The position numbers were made by a program, and so were the translations under genes. A stretch of DNA of 64,000 nucleotides from Ammoniphilus sp. CFH 90114 (GTDB lineage: Bacteria; Bacillota; Bacilli; Aneurinibacillales; RAOX-1): contig NZ_SDLI01000006.1 in the NCBI RefSeq assembly GCF_004123195.1, forward strand, positions 124,001 through 188,000, in the 5' to 3' direction. The notes under the pieces were generated by a model. It did not search any database. It was not told the DNA's origin and saw only the letters and a program-made list of their open reading frames with translations. Positions 34,404-43,947 of the stretch are shown here, piece after piece. Positions within the stretch are counted from its first letter, which is position 1. Each line of letters starts with the position of its first letter.

Positions 34404-35744
34404 TTGAATACTACTGAACAATGGAGCTCCAAGTTAGGCTTTATTCTTGCCGCTGCGGGATCTGCAATAGGTCTAGGGGCCATTTGGAAGTTTCCTTATG
34501 TAGCCGGTACGAGCGGTGGGGGGGCTTTCTTTCTATTATTCTTGCTCTTTACTATTTTTCTTGGTCTTCCTCTGTTATTAGGTGAATTTATTATTGGAAG
34601 GAGTACGCAAAGGGAGGCCATTAGTGCTTATCAAACCTTGGCGCCTGGCTCTGCTTGGCATCTTGTAGGTCGAATGGGAGTCGTAACCAACTTTATCTTG
34701 TTATCGTTTTATAGTGTTGTAGGTGGTTGGGTTATTTCTTACTTTTATCGTTCTATAACAGGTCAACTGTTAGGCACTGAAGGCGGGTATGAACAGCTAT
34801 TTGGACGAGTCATCTCTAGTCCGGTCGAAGCTCTCGGAGCGCAATTCGTATTTATCTTCATTACTTGTATTGTCGTAGCACGTGGAGTTCAGCAAGGCAT
34901 AGAAAAAACAAGCAAATATATGATGCCTGCTCTCTTTATCTTGTTTATCATTCTTATTTTTCGCTCATTAACCCTAGAAGGTGCATGGAAAGGAATTACT
35001 TTCTTTCTATATCCTGATTTCTCAAAAATAACAGCTGAAGCTATTCTTTATGCCTTGGGACAATCCTTCTTCTCTTTAAGCATCGGGGCTTCTGTTATGG
35101 TGACTTACAGCTCCTATCTGTCTAAAAAAGAGAGTCTTACACGTTCAGCTACTTCTATAGTCGGGTTGAACTTATTTATTTCATTACTCGCAGGTCTAGC
35201 AATCTTTCCCGCGGTTTTCTCCCTAAATTTAGAGCCGGCTGGCGGTCCGGGACTCTTATTTAATGTGCTGCCTTCCGTATTTGAAAAGATTCCTTTCGGG
35301 GCATGGTTCATCATGGCTTTTCTTGCGTTGTTTCTATTTGCTACTCTAACTTCTGCCTTTTCGATGTTGGAGATTATTGTTGCGTCGATTACAAAAGGTA
35401 ACGAGAAGTTGCGGAAAAAGTGGTCGTGGATCATTGGGATAGCTATATATATGCTAGGTATTCCTTCCGCTTTGTCATTTGGGCCTTTAGGTGAGTTCAC
35501 CGTCGCTGGAAAAAGTATTTTTGACACAGCAGATTACCTTGTGAGTAATATCTTGTTGCCTCTCGGTGCCCTCTTTATCTCGATATTTGTTTCGTTCAAA
35601 ATCAAGCCTGAAATCTTAAGAACGGAGTTAGATGCAGGGAGGTCGGTTTCTCTAACCTTTTACAAGGTATGGCTTACGCTGCTTCGTTATCTAGTTCCGC
35701 TAGCGATTATTGTTGTGTTCCTGCATGCACTGGAAATATTGTAA
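34404..35744 (+). CDS. Sodium-dependent transporter, NSS/SNF family
   Basis: A 446-residue secondary transporter with about 11-12 transmembrane helices of the neurotransmitter:sodium symporter (LeuT) fold. The TM1 sodium-binding signature [20 protein letters not shown] and [14 protein letters not shown] are present, as is the TM6 unwound segment [18 protein letters not shown]. Bacterial members (MhsT, LeuT, YocR/YhdH) import amino acids with sodium; substrate unknown. It starts at TTG 34404 after AAAGGAG. It has its own terminator. Confidence 0.93.
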   Translation: MNTTEQWSSKLGFILAAAGSAIGLGAIWKFPYVAGTSGGGAFFLLFLLFTIFLGLPLLLGEFIIGRSTQREAISAYQTLAPGSAWHLVGRMGVVTNFILLSFYSVVGGWVISYFYRSITGQLLGTEGGYEQLFGRVISSPVEALGAQFVFIFITCIVVARGVQQGIEKTSKYMMPALFILFIILIFRSLTLEGAWKGITFFLYPDFSKITAEAILYALGQSFFSLSIGASVMVTYSSYLSKKESLTRSATSIVGLNLFISLLAGLAIFPAVFSLNLEPAGGPGLLFNVLPSVFEKIPFGAWFIMAFLALFLFATLTSAFSMLEIIVASITKGNEKLRKKWSWIIGIAIYMLGIPSALSFGPLGEFTVAGKSIFDTADYLVSNILLPLGALFISIFVSFKIKPEILRTELDAGRSVSLTFYKVWLTLLRYLVPLAIIVVFLHALEIL

Positions 35745-35750
35745 TTACCC

Positions 35751-35779
35751 AAGGCTACCATGTGGTAGCCTTATTTTTT
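35751..35779. terminator. Intrinsic terminator, bidirectional
   Basis: AAGGCTACC-ATGT-GGTAGCCTT-ATTTTTTAT. It lies between the NSS transporter and the convergent MBL gene. Confidence 0.9.
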
Positions 35780-36761
35780 ATACCGTTATGTAATGCCATA
35801 CTCCATTCATTTTTTTCTTGTTAATCTTCTGGGCAACTTCTAGGTAATCTAAATGTCCTATAATCTCTGACATGACTAAAGCAAACTCTGATTGATACTT
35901 GTGACGATAACTCGCTTGAGCCAATTCGCTTGCTGTCGTGACACCTTGTTGAATGACACTCAGGAATCTTTCGGCCTTCTGATTGAGTCGTTGGAGTCGA
36001 GCAGCAATGAATTCACGATGAGTAGTAATGAGTTCTCCATGCCCTGTGAACAATGTATCTGCATCGACCTTAGCACAGATCTTTAGGGATTCTGAATAAT
36101 CGATTAAGCTTTTCCTTCTCTTCCCATCGCTAGTAGGTTCGATCATGGCATTGCTGGAGATATGTTCAAGTACATGATCGCCTACAAATAACCATTTATT
36201 CTTGTTATCGTAGAATGACACGTGATCTGGGGAGTGCCCCGGTGTCTCTATTACATCTAAATTAGCTATACGCCCTGCTGGAAGAAGGGGAATAATATCT
36301 GCCTGAATAGCGTGCTTTTCATTAGTGGCCATGGCTTCCCTTAACTTTTTCACTTGTTTCTCCCCTGCTTCTCCGCAACCCATTTCTTCATACAGCTGTT
36401 GAAAGAAATCGATTCGCATAGAAAAGAACTCTTTGTTTCTTTTTAATCGGGGTATGGCTTCCTGGTGTGCATACACCGGAATTTCTCTAGGTAAAGCTGT
36501 CATAACACGATTAACAAGTCCAACGTGGTCGTGATGGTTATGTGTGATAAGAATTTGGTTTATGTCCTCTAAGGACTGATCGATTTTGTCGAGACCCAGC
36601 TTTAGATGACTCCAGCATTCTTCTGTGTTCAATCCTGCATCAATAAGGGTCAACCCCTCCTCGTTTCGGAGTAAGTAAAAATTAATGCTTTTCAGTCCAT
36701 TATTCACAGGTATGATCATAGGACTGATCGTACATTCACCTCGTATAACTAAATCTGTCAT
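35778..36761 (-). CDS. MBL-fold metallo-hydrolase
   Basis: A 327-residue metallo-beta-lactamase-fold hydrolase. It has HNHHDHVGL (HxHxDH) near 70, a third ligand in ETPGHSPDHVSFYD, the Asp in LFVGDHVL, and the final His near HGELITTH. A C-terminal helical extension (about 235-327) resembles the LACTB2-like winged-helix linker. Substrates of this group include thioesters, lactones and sulfur compounds. It starts inside the last 4 nt of the SDR-type gene, so the two are translationally coupled and belong to the TetR-controlled unit. Confidence 0.88.
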   Translation of the reverse strand: MTDLVIRGECTISPMIIPVNNGLKSINFYLLRNEEGLTLIDAGLNTEECWSHLKLGLDKIDQSLEDINQILITHNHHDHVGLVNRVMTALPREIPVYAHQEAIPRLKRNKEFFSMRIDFFQQLYEEMGCGEAGEKQVKKLREAMATNEKHAIQADIIPLLPAGRIANLDVIETPGHSPDHVSFYDNKNKWLFVGDHVLEHISSNAMIEPTSDGKRRKSLIDYSESLKICAKVDADTLFTGHGELITTHREFIAARLQRLNQKAERFLSVIQQGVTTASELAQASYRHKYQSEFALVMSEIIGHLDYLEVAQKINKKKMNGVWHYITV

Positions 36762-37708
36762 GACTTCGTATTATCCCTCCGATTGGCTAAGTGCTCTAGG
36801 GTTAACTTAATCCCTTCCTCGTATGAGGTTCTTGGCCATTTTCCAAACTTCTGTTCATACTTCTCGCCGCTTAAAATGACAGGTTCTTCGTTCAAGTAAA
36901 ACATCTCTACATACTCCCGCATCCCACTATTAAATAGGCCAAGCATTCGGATCATGTTTTTTGTCACTGTCGAAACCTTCTTCTCGTAACCTGTTGTCTC
37001 TCTAGCAATCTTGACAATCTCTGCACCCGTAATGACACCATATCCAGGTACATTCCAGTTTGCACCATATGTGTCATCTTGTAAAGACAGATCAACTATC
37101 GCCTTGGCTCCGTCCGGGGTAAAGATATATTCCCTTGCGATGTCTTGCTTGCCGACAAACATGGCTTTCTTATTTTCGACAATGGACTTGAATAGGAAAT
37201 GCAATAGCGTGTTATCTGCATCCGGACCGTAGAAGTCTGGAAAATGGGCTATGAACATAGAGACTCCTGACTCTTTCGCTAATTGTTCTACATTCAGTCG
37301 AAGTTTTCCCTTTTTTGTGTGAGGATCTTTAGGGTGTTGTTCTGTTATAAGGGTTCCGTAACTTCTTCCATAAGCATAGATGTTATCGACAATGGCCAAT
37401 TTGGCTCTGTGTTTCTTGGCTGTTCCAAGAATATTATTCATAAGAGTAGGTAGTTTAGTCGCCCAATCTTGATAAGGAATATTAGCTGCATGATAGATGA
37501 TTTCCACTCCTTCTGCTGCTTGGGAAAGAGACTCCTCGTTAAAGAGATCACCAGAATAGATTTCCACCTCATCGAGAGTCCCAAACATGCTTTCTAACTT
37601 ATCTCTGTTTCTTGCAAAGGCACGAACCTGAGTTCCTCTGCTTACTAGTTCTCTAACAATTGCGCTGCCCATGCCTCCTGAAGCTCCTAATACTAATGCT
37701 TTTTTCAA
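36758..37708 (-). CDS. NAD(P)-dependent epimerase/dehydratase-type SDR
   Basis: An extended short-chain dehydrogenase/reductase of about 316 residues with N-terminal Rossmann motif VLGASGGMGSAIVREL (GxxGxxG) and a Tyr-x-x-x-Lys-like active region around AYGRSYGTL. The motif around residue 150 (HFPDFYGPDADNT) is the substrate-lid of atypical SDRs such as NmrA/dTDP-sugar epimerases. The start is TTG 37708: GGAGG lies 8 nt before it but only 2 nt before the ATG at 37714. A TetR-operator-like palindrome lies at 37728-37742, just upstream. Confidence 0.85.
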   Translation of the reverse strand: MKKALVLGASGGMGSAIVRELVSRGTQVRAFARNRDKLESMFGTLDEVEIYSGDLFNEESLSQAAEGVEIIYHAANIPYQDWATKLPTLMNNILGTAKKHRAKLAIVDNIYAYGRSYGTLITEQHPKDPHTKKGKLRLNVEQLAKESGVSMFIAHFPDFYGPDADNTLLHFLFKSIVENKKAMFVGKQDIAREYIFTPDGAKAIVDLSLQDDTYGANWNVPGYGVITGAEIVKIARETTGYEKKVSTVTKNMIRMLGLFNSGMREYVEMFYLNEEPVILSGEKYEQKFGKWPRTSYEEGIKLTLEHLANRRDNTKS

Positions 37709-37727
37709 TGTCATGACCTCCTTGTTA

Positions 37728-37742
37728 TTGACCACTGTTCAA
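37728..37742. promoter_or_regulatory. TetR operator copy 2
   Basis: TTGACCA-C-TGTTCAA. One base in the left arm differs from the perfect palindrome upstream of the tetR gene. It sits 20 nt upstream of the SDR start. Confidence 0.7.
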
Positions 37743-37760
37743 ATAAACTCAAAAAAATAA

Positions 37761-38330
37761 TTACCTTATCGCCCTCATAATGAAGTCCACATGGGATTCT
37801 GCAAGATCCTTTACCTCGTCATAGTCTTGATCACTTCGACAATAATGGGCAACAAATCCATGCAGCATGAGAAAGATAGACCAGATTTCTTTAATCTTTA
37901 ATTTCTGTTCACTTAGTAAGTATAAGGATGAGGCAAAGTTGTCATAGCTTCGATTAGGTCCCTCGTTCGTATACCCCCTAACCTCTTCATCCTTTAATAG
38001 GAACATAATTTCGTAGTGATTCTGGTGTGTAAGTCCAAACCGAATGAACCTTAATAATATTTGTCTTATCTTCTCTATGGAAGGAGCTGATAGACTCATC
38101 ACCTCTTCCAACTCATGATTAAGTAAAGAGAAATCCTCCTCTACGAGGGCGTAAAAAAGCTCAGCTTTGTTCTTAAAGTGATAGTAGATAGCTCCATGGC
38201 TGTAACCCAGCTCCGCTGCAATTTTTCGCATCGATACATGCTGGTACCCCTGCTTAACAAAAAGCATTCGAGCCACATTCATAATCATTTCTCTAGTCAG
38301 TTCTTTATCTACAGCTTTTCTTGGTGACAT
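37761..38330 (-). CDS. TetR/AcrR family transcriptional repressor
   Basis: A 189-residue TetR regulator. The N-terminal helix-turn-helix (about 12-58) reads EMIMNVARMLFVKQGYQHVSMRKIA then AAELGYSHGAIYYHFKNKAELF. The C-terminal ligand-binding domain is variable. The best start is ATG 38330 (after GAGGT). It is first in a minus-strand unit, 52 nt before the SDR gene, and a perfect 15-bp palindrome lies upstream of its start. It probably autoregulates itself and represses the SDR-MBL genes. Confidence 0.9.
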   Translation of the reverse strand: MSPRKAVDKELTREMIMNVARMLFVKQGYQHVSMRKIAAELGYSHGAIYYHFKNKAELFYALVEEDFSLLNHELEEVMSLSAPSIEKIRQILLRFIRFGLTHQNHYEIMFLLKDEEVRGYTNEGPNRSYDNFASSLYLLSEQKLKIKEIWSIFLMLHGFVAHYCRSDQDYDEVKDLAESHVDFIMRAIR

Positions 38331-38352
38331 GAACATTTACCTCTACTTTTTA

Positions 38353-38367
38353 TTGAACACTGTTCAA
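38353..38367. promoter_or_regulatory. TetR operator copy 1
   Basis: TTGAACA-C-TGTTCAA, a perfect palindrome 22 nt upstream of the TetR ATG. It shares its core with the site at 37728-37742. Confidence 0.75.
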
Positions 38368-38414
38368 ATAAATATTAATGGATAATTATGGACTTTGTCA
38401 ATAGGAAAGTTAAA

Positions 38415-38471
38415 GGGCTTGAAAAAGTATGATTGTTTCTTATCATACTTCATCCAAGCCCAACTTTTTTA
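38415..38471 (-). terminator. Hairpin downstream of the DMT transporter gene
   Basis: A nested stem: outer GGGCTTG/CAAGCCC, inner AGTATGAT/ATCATACT. On the minus strand it follows the transporter stop codon, but only a short T-run (TTTAACTTT) follows, so it is a probable terminator. Confidence 0.65.
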
Positions 38472-38489
38472 GTTGCATTAAATATCCTA

Positions 38490-39419
38490 CTATGCGGACT
38501 TTACCTCGTTTTTGCTGCTCTTCATCGTTTTTAGCTTAAGTGTACTGATATAAACACCACCAAGCACCATGAAGGCACCGATAAAATGGTAAAATTGAAA
38601 TTGTTCTCCGAGGATGATGACGGACAGAGCAACGGCTGATACGGGCATTACATTAATAAAGATGGAGGCCTTAGACGCCCCAATTTTACGTATGCCATCG
38701 TAATACATAATAAAACTGACGACCGTAACAAAAATAGACATGTGTAAAATGGAGAGCCAACTTGCTAGACTTGCTTGCGTAATATCTGCCCATGTGGTTT
38801 CCATGATTGTGAAGGGAAATAGGAATAGAGTTCCAAAGGCACAGGCGTAAGTTGTGGAGACCACAGCATTGTATTTATTCAGCACGACTTTCCCTACAAC
38901 ACTATAAGCTGCCCAGCTTAAAATAGCTCCTAATAAGATGAGATCGATGAATTCAAATTGAAGGCCAAGGATAACATCGAGTTTTCCTTGAGAGATGATG
39001 AACCCCACTCCTAATAAAGCCATAACCATTCCTACAATGTGATTTTTAGAGATTACCTCTTTTAGAAATAGACCAGCAAAAAGAGTAATGAACACGGGAT
39101 TAGAAGCTATGAGTAAAGAACTTTTGATTACCGGTGCATATTTACTAGCCATAAAGAAACAAATATTGTAAATGGCTATACCGGTTAAACCTAGTACAGC
39201 AAAGAGACCCCAATCTCTTGGAGTTGGTTTAGCTCGATCCTTCTCCCTGTATCTCATGTACGGGTATAAGATCAGCGTCGCTCCCAAAAATCTTAAAAAC
39301 GCAACGGTAATCGGTTCAAAACTTTCTACTGCATACTTGCCTGCAATGAAAGCTGTTCCCCAAATACTTGTTGCAACAGCTAATGTAATATAGGTCAACC
39401 ATAACCTTTCCTGTTTCAT
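38490..39419 (-). CDS. EamA/DMT-family transporter
   Basis: A 309-residue membrane protein with ten transmembrane helices in two EamA repeats (about 10-150 and 160-300). It starts MKQERLWLTYITLAVATSIW and has the typical AVESFEPITVAFLRFLGATL and second-repeat AILSWAAYSVVGKVVL motifs. RhaT/YdcZ-like DMT proteins export amino acids or metabolites; substrate unknown. It is monocistronic, next to the TetR unit, and ends in a long hairpin. Confidence 0.9.
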   Translation of the reverse strand: MKQERLWLTYITLAVATSIWGTAFIAGKYAVESFEPITVAFLRFLGATLILYPYMRYREKDRAKPTPRDWGLFAVLGLTGIAIYNICFFMASKYAPVIKSSLLIASNPVFITLFAGLFLKEVISKNHIVGMVMALLGVGFIISQGKLDVILGLQFEFIDLILLGAILSWAAYSVVGKVVLNKYNAVVSTTYACAFGTLFLFPFTIMETTWADITQASLASWLSILHMSIFVTVVSFIMYYDGIRKIGASKASIFINVMPVSAVALSVIILGEQFQFYHFIGAFMVLGGVYISTLKLKTMKSSKNEVKSA

Positions 39420-39584
39420 TCCGGGTCATTTCCTCTCTGCCTATTTTTTCAGAATATCTAAACTTATTATGACAAAAATAATTCTTTTTGGCTAAACTTT
39501 TTTTAACCTTGATCCCTATATGAATAATGTCTTCCTCATAAGTAACAATAAAGGAAAGCACAAGGATTGGTATGGTGATTAGGA

Positions 39585-39821
39585 ATGCAAAAGGAATCCA
39601 AAATCGTTGTCATTGACCCACAACTTCTTCATGTATTAAACCATCTCAAGGAAGATGAAGACTTTATGGCTTGGCTTAAAGAACCAAAAAGTGAGGACGA
39701 TATACGTCAAACGGATATGCGTTACCCTAACGGACAAGTGGTTGCAGAGGAACATAAACTAGATCTGTATTATTTCTTTCGTATGATACTAGAAGAAAAT
39801 AAAGATGGGGTTATTCATTAA
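39585..39821 (+). CDS. Small hypothetical protein
   Basis: A 78-residue acidic protein (MQKESKIVVIDPQLLHVLNH, then LKEDEDFMAWLKEPKSED). No domain is recognised. GGTGAT lies about 7 nt before the ATG, and a dedicated terminator follows immediately, supporting a real monocistronic gene. Confidence 0.6.
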   Translation: MQKESKIVVIDPQLLHVLNHLKEDEDFMAWLKEPKSEDDIRQTDMRYPNGQVVAEEHKLDLYYFFRMILEENKDGVIH

Positions 39822-39858
39822 AAAACTCCGAGTTTCCATTGCTCGGAGTTTTTTTGTG
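39822..39858. terminator. Intrinsic terminator, bidirectional
   Basis: AAAACTCCGAG-TTTCCATTG-CTCGGAGTTTTTTT. It lies between the 78-residue gene and the convergent oxidoreductase gene. Confidence 0.9.
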
Positions 39859-39865
39859 TTTTGTT

Positions 39866-41908
39866 TTAACAAATTCTTACTTCTACTTTTGTTGAGAAGA
39901 AAGTAGCTCCTCCACCCATGTCCGCTAGACGACTGGATGTAAGGGAATTAACTAAACGTTTAGTACCTGGCTGATCAGACCATAATCCATGAGTCACAAC
40001 GGTCCCCTGAATGACTCGTTCGGTTACAAGTGCCTCGAACTCACATTCACCTCGATCATTGAAGACTCGAACCATCTCACCTTGCTTAATGCATCTTTCT
40101 CCTGCATCTTTAGGGTGAATATGAAGAAACGGCCCTTTTTCCATAGACATATGCTTTTCATTATTAGAAAAGGTTGAATTAAGAAAACCCCGATTAGGTC
40201 CTGGTATGAACAGAAGAGGATACTTTTCTCCCTCTTTTATTGAAGCGTACACGGGTAACGCAGGCAACCCTATACTTGCCATTTTTTCAGACAAGAGCTC
40301 TATTTTTCCACTGGGGGTTGGGAGTTTATTCGGGAACATGGGGCCATTATTGCGGTCCAGCTTCATAAATGACTTTTCCTTCAGCTTATCAAGGCTGATT
40401 CCTTTTAAGTAGGGATTATCCGATTGACTCAGAACATTTCGTAAAACATCCTCTTCCGTTTCATATAATTCCTTATCTTGATAACCCATCCCACGGGCCA
40501 ATAAGCGGAATACATCAACATTTGACTTACTTTCTCCATACGGTTCCATAACTGGCCTTTGCAAATGGACATAGTGATGCCAATACGAAGTGTAGATATC
40601 TAAGTTTTCATAGGAAGAAGTGGCTGGCAATACAATGTCAGCATATTTTGCTGTTTCCGTTAGGAACAGATCATGGACTACGGTAAATAAGTCTTCTCTA
40701 GCAAATCCCTTCTTAACCTTGTTCAAGTCAGGGGTAACGACTAACGGATTAGTCCCATACACAAATAAGGAATGGATCGGGGGACTAAATTCCGTAAGAG
40801 CTTCTCCAATTTGGTTCATATTAATGAGTCGTGTTGGTTTCTGTTGTCGATTGTAAGGGATGGAAGGAAATTGCAGCATAGCAAAATCACCGTTTTCTCT
40901 TAGTGCCCCTCCTCCTTTTACCATCCATTGTCCTGTAAGGGAAGGTAGACAGGAGACGGTGCGTACAAACATACCACCATTGTCATGGTGCTGTGGCCCA
41001 TTCCCGATTCGGATAAAAGAAGGACTAGTTTCCCCATACAGACGGGCTAGTCGATATATATCTGCCACGGGAACTTTTGTAATAGCGGACACCGTCTCTG
41101 GATCATATTCCTTTACCTGCTCGGCTAATTCCTGAAAGCCCAGGGTATATTCATGCATAAAATGCTCATCAATAAACCCCTCTTTGAACAGGATGTGCAT
41201 AAGACCAAGGGCTAGGGCGGCATCTGTACCCGGTACGATCGGAATAAACCAATCAGCCCACTGTCCTGTTCGGTTTTGTTGTACATCGATCACGACAATT
41301 TGAGCCCCGTTTTTCCTTGCTTTTTCCGAAAACATGATTTGGTGCATATTCGTATTGAAAGCGTCGCATCCCCAATAGATGTGAAGTTTAGAGTGGATGG
41401 TATCTTCTGGGTCTGTTCCGTAGGTCGCTCCCATCGTATATCGATAGCCGGTATTCCCCGCTGCATTGCATATGGTTCGATCCAGTCTACTTGCTCCCAG
41501 ACGTTCAAAAAAACGATTGCCCATCGCAACCATATTTAACCTGCCCATATTTCCTGCAAAGCTGTAAGGCAGAATAGATTCGGAACCATGCTCATGAATG
41601 AGGCGGGTCCACTGTTGTACGATGGTTTTTACCGCTTCGTCCCAGCTAATTCGCTCAAATCGTCCTTCTCCCTTAGCTCCTATCCTTCTCATTGGATAGG
41701 CAAGGCGGTTGACATCATAGAGTCTAGCTGGCATGTTCCTTACTTTATTACAAATGGCACCCTGGGTTATCGGATGGGTGGGATCCCCCTCTATCTTTAC
41801 AATCTTCCCTTCCTTCTTGTGTACAAGAAGTCCACATGTATCTGGGCAGTCTAAAGAACATACAGAAGGGAAAACGCCCTCTGGTTGATCTATATAGGAA
41901 GGCATCAT
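39866..41908 (-). CDS. Molybdopterin oxidoreductase (DMSO reductase family)
   Basis: A 680-residue molybdopterin-guanine-dinucleotide enzyme. The N-terminal [4Fe-4S] motif is CSLDCPDTCGLLVHKKEG with a fourth Cys in GAICNK, followed by ISWDEAVKTIVQQW, the MGD-binding IYWGCDAFNTNMHQ, and FVYGTNPLVVTPDLNK. A C-terminal molydopterin dinucleotide-binding domain starts near 560 (LFIPGPNRGFLNSTFSNN). There is no TAT signal, so it is cytosolic. The substrate could be formate, a sulfur or an N-oxide compound; no selenocysteine TGA occurs in frame. Monocistronic. Confidence 0.9.
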   Translation of the reverse strand: MMPSYIDQPEGVFPSVCSLDCPDTCGLLVHKKEGKIVKIEGDPTHPITQGAICNKVRNMPARLYDVNRLAYPMRRIGAKGEGRFERISWDEAVKTIVQQWTRLIHEHGSESILPYSFAGNMGRLNMVAMGNRFFERLGASRLDRTICNAAGNTGYRYTMGATYGTDPEDTIHSKLHIYWGCDAFNTNMHQIMFSEKARKNGAQIVVIDVQQNRTGQWADWFIPIVPGTDAALALGLMHILFKEGFIDEHFMHEYTLGFQELAEQVKEYDPETVSAITKVPVADIYRLARLYGETSPSFIRIGNGPQHHDNGGMFVRTVSCLPSLTGQWMVKGGGALRENGDFAMLQFPSIPYNRQQKPTRLINMNQIGEALTEFSPPIHSLFVYGTNPLVVTPDLNKVKKGFAREDLFTVVHDLFLTETAKYADIVLPATSSYENLDIYTSYWHHYVHLQRPVMEPYGESKSNVDVFRLLARGMGYQDKELYETEEDVLRNVLSQSDNPYLKGISLDKLKEKSFMKLDRNNGPMFPNKLPTPSGKIELLSEKMASIGLPALPVYASIKEGEKYPLLFIPGPNRGFLNSTFSNNEKHMSMEKGPFLHIHPKDAGERCIKQGEMVRVFNDRGECEFEALVTERVIQGTVVTHGLWSDQPGTKRLVNSLTSSRLADMGGGATFFSTKVEVRIC

Positions 41909-42010
41909 CCTTTATATCACCTCTCTTATCTCTTATTATCGCTTGATGATTCCTTATGTGATTTATTTACATGTATCATACCTTGTTTTACTATACCTGT
42001 CATTACTAGA

Positions 42011-42048
42011 CAAAAAATGGCTATCCCGATGTGGGATAGCCCGTGTTT
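42011..42048 (-). terminator. Intrinsic terminator of the secreted repeat protein gene
   Basis: On the minus strand, GGCTATCCC-ACATC-GGGATAGCC followed by ATTTTTTG. Confidence 0.9.
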
Positions 42049-43436
42049 TACCTAATCGTTACTTGGAATGTTTGAGTTGTATCCCCTTCTTTGATCTTCG
42101 CTACAATTTTGTCATTCGCTCTCAATGCAAAATTAGAAAGTCCTGAAAGGATTACTGTATCGTTTACACTTATTGTAACGGTAGCGTCAGCATCTTTTGC
42201 TTCAACTGTTATTCCATTTAGGTTTTTTAGCTGTTCAAGCTTAATTTCGGCTCCATTCGTCGTAGTGAGTCCAGCCCAAGTGCTCAGCTCAATTCCCCCT
42301 ACGGTAAATTTCTTTAAAGGATAATCAGCTTCATTGATCAGCTTCACTTTATACACTTCTACGAACTGGCCATTCTTGACGGTTAAAGCGACACGATCCC
42401 CAACTCTAAATGCTAGGTCTCTATACTGGCTAGGAGAATAGGTGACATCATTAATATTAATCGTAATATCTGCATTATTATCTGTGGTCAAAACATCTAA
42501 CCCTCTTAAATCATCAGAGTTTCTTACTTGAAGAAGTGCTCCGGAGGCGCTAGTCAAACCCGACAGGTTTGTAATATCCTTATCGCCAATCTTGAATTGG
42601 TCTAACTTCAGGATAGCATCCTTGACTAAGGTGATTTTGTAGCTTAGCGTATTACTACCTTCCTTAACTGTTACGATAATGACATCATTGTTTAATAGTT
42701 GAATATCCTTCCATTGAGAAGATGGGAGATTATCACCATTTAAACTGATCGTAACATTGGCTTGATTATTTTTCGGTTGAATTTCAATCCCATTAAAATT
42801 AGAAAAGCTGTCTACCTTAAAAATTGCACCTTTCGTCGTTGTAAGTTCTGATAATTTACTTACATCAAGACCACCAATAGTAAACTTATTCAAACTTAAA
42901 TCCACTGAAGAAACAAGCTGAATGGTGTAAGTCTGAGTAGTACTTCCATCTTTCACTGTGATAACAATTTTGTCTCCGGATCTGAACATGAAGTTGGCCA
43001 GTCTATCAGGTTGCAGCACGTAATTATTAACAGATACCGTAGTGTTTACATCCTTATTATTCGTTGAAAAAGAAATACCTTTAAAATTAGTGAATTCTGC
43101 AACCTCCAACGTTGCACCAGCTGAAGTCGATAGTCCTTCCAGCTTACTAGCATCTAAGCCACCAATAGTAAGAGTAGAAAGTGTAACATCAGCAGGTACC
43201 GGTTCTACCGGTTGAGGCACCATTTTCCCCTCTTTTTTAACCATGTTTCTTTGGATAGCTGCTTTGGCTACATCGTTTTTATTTCCTTTTGATAAGGCAT
43301 TTTCTAATCCTGTTTTCTTTTGCACCGAAGCGGGTGAATCGTTTTTATGTGGTGGCGCTGCACCTGCATCTTTTACATATAGCCCAGAGCTGAAAATGAG
43401 TGACATAGCCAGACAAGAAACAACGATTTTCTTCAT
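42048..43436 (-). CDS. Secreted protein with four tandem beta-sandwich repeats
   Basis: A 462-residue exported protein. A signal peptide (MKKIVVSCLAMSLIFSSG, ending about 28) is followed by a basic linker (about 30-82) and four tandem repeats of about 88 residues (about 85-172, 173-260, 261-355, 358-462). Each starts LxxFTIGGxDxSKLxGLTT and has GATLEVxxFxNxxGIxxxTNNxDVxTTVSV, then a GDKIxITVKDGSTTQTYxIxLV strand. The pattern resembles cadherin-like beta-sandwich repeats of Firmicutes surface proteins. ATG 43436 follows AAGGGAG. No anchor motif is evident, so it may be released. Confidence 0.85.
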   Translation of the reverse strand: MKKIVVSCLAMSLIFSSGLYVKDAGAAPPHKNDSPASVQKKTGLENALSKGNKNDVAKAAIQRNMVKKEGKMVPQPVEPVPADVTLSTLTIGGLDASKLEGLSTSAGATLEVAEFTNFKGISFSTNNKDVNTTVSVNNYVLQPDRLANFMFRSGDKIVITVKDGSTTQTYTIQLVSSVDLSLNKFTIGGLDVSKLSELTTTKGAIFKVDSFSNFNGIEIQPKNNQANVTISLNGDNLPSSQWKDIQLLNNDVIIVTVKEGSNTLSYKITLVKDAILKLDQFKIGDKDITNLSGLTSASGALLQVRNSDDLRGLDVLTTDNNADITININDVTYSPSQYRDLAFRVGDRVALTVKNGQFVEVYKVKLINEADYPLKKFTVGGIELSTWAGLTTTNGAEIKLEQLKNLNGITVEAKDADATVTISVNDTVILSGLSNFALRANDKIVAKIKEGDTTQTFQVTIR

Positions 43437-43612
43437 AATTAACACTCCCTTACGATTGATATATGCTACTTTGCCTTTGAGTCGATTATAAGATTCGATG
43501 CAAGTGGATATTTATGGGGGTAGTATAAAAAATTTGTAAATGGACCGATATTCATGAGGGATTAGGGGAAGATAAATTCGAAAAAGAATTTTGATTTAGG
43601 GGTGTTTACAAT

Positions 43613-43759
43613 ATGAAAGAAAACCATCCATTAGAAGGTAAAGCTCCATTGGAGAGCAATCCTATTGATCCTGCTTTTAAACCCAAAGAAAATGAACAAG
43701 ACCCCAAATTTCGATTAAACGAACCCTTACGTCAAGCTCAAAAAGAGAGTGATCATTAG
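43613..43759 (+). CDS. Small hydrophilic protein (48 aa)
   Basis: A 48-codon ORF with AGGGGTG 8 nt before the ATG. The product (MKENHPLEGKAPLESNPIDP, then FKPKENEQDPKF) is rich in Pro, Glu, Lys and Asn and predicted disordered. Composition and size resemble small acid-type proteins expressed in sporulation, but I cannot name a family. A bidirectional terminator follows about 80 nt downstream. Confidence 0.6.
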   Translation: MKENHPLEGKAPLESNPIDPAFKPKENEQDPKFRLNEPLRQAQKESDH

Positions 43760-43840
43760 TTGTAAAGGGTTCCGTTACGGGGTGTAGAATAGCAAGGTAA
43801 TTTTAACATTTGGCAGAATACAAGCCAGAGTTAAATAAAA

Positions 43841-43887
43841 CAAAAAGGGCTTCTTTCAACATCACAGTTGAGAGAAGCCTTCTTTTG
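43841..43887. terminator. Intrinsic terminator, bidirectional
   Basis: AAAAAGGGCTTCT-TTCAAC / GTTGA-GAGAAGCC-TTCTTTT, loop about 6 nt. Confidence 0.8.
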
Positions 43888-43947
43888 TGATTATATGGGA
43901 AAAACCACTAGCTTGCACCTATAGCCGGGACCCTCTCTTTTATTCTA

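Noticed and set aside
35114-35527. 137-codon ORF antisense to the NSS transporter
   Set aside because: The plus-strand frame encodes a clear LeuT-fold protein; the antisense frame is a codon-bias shadow.
39866-41908. Selenocysteine in the molybdopterin oxidoreductase, as in some formate dehydrogenases
   Set aside because: The frame is uninterrupted by TGA throughout, so no Sec is predicted there.
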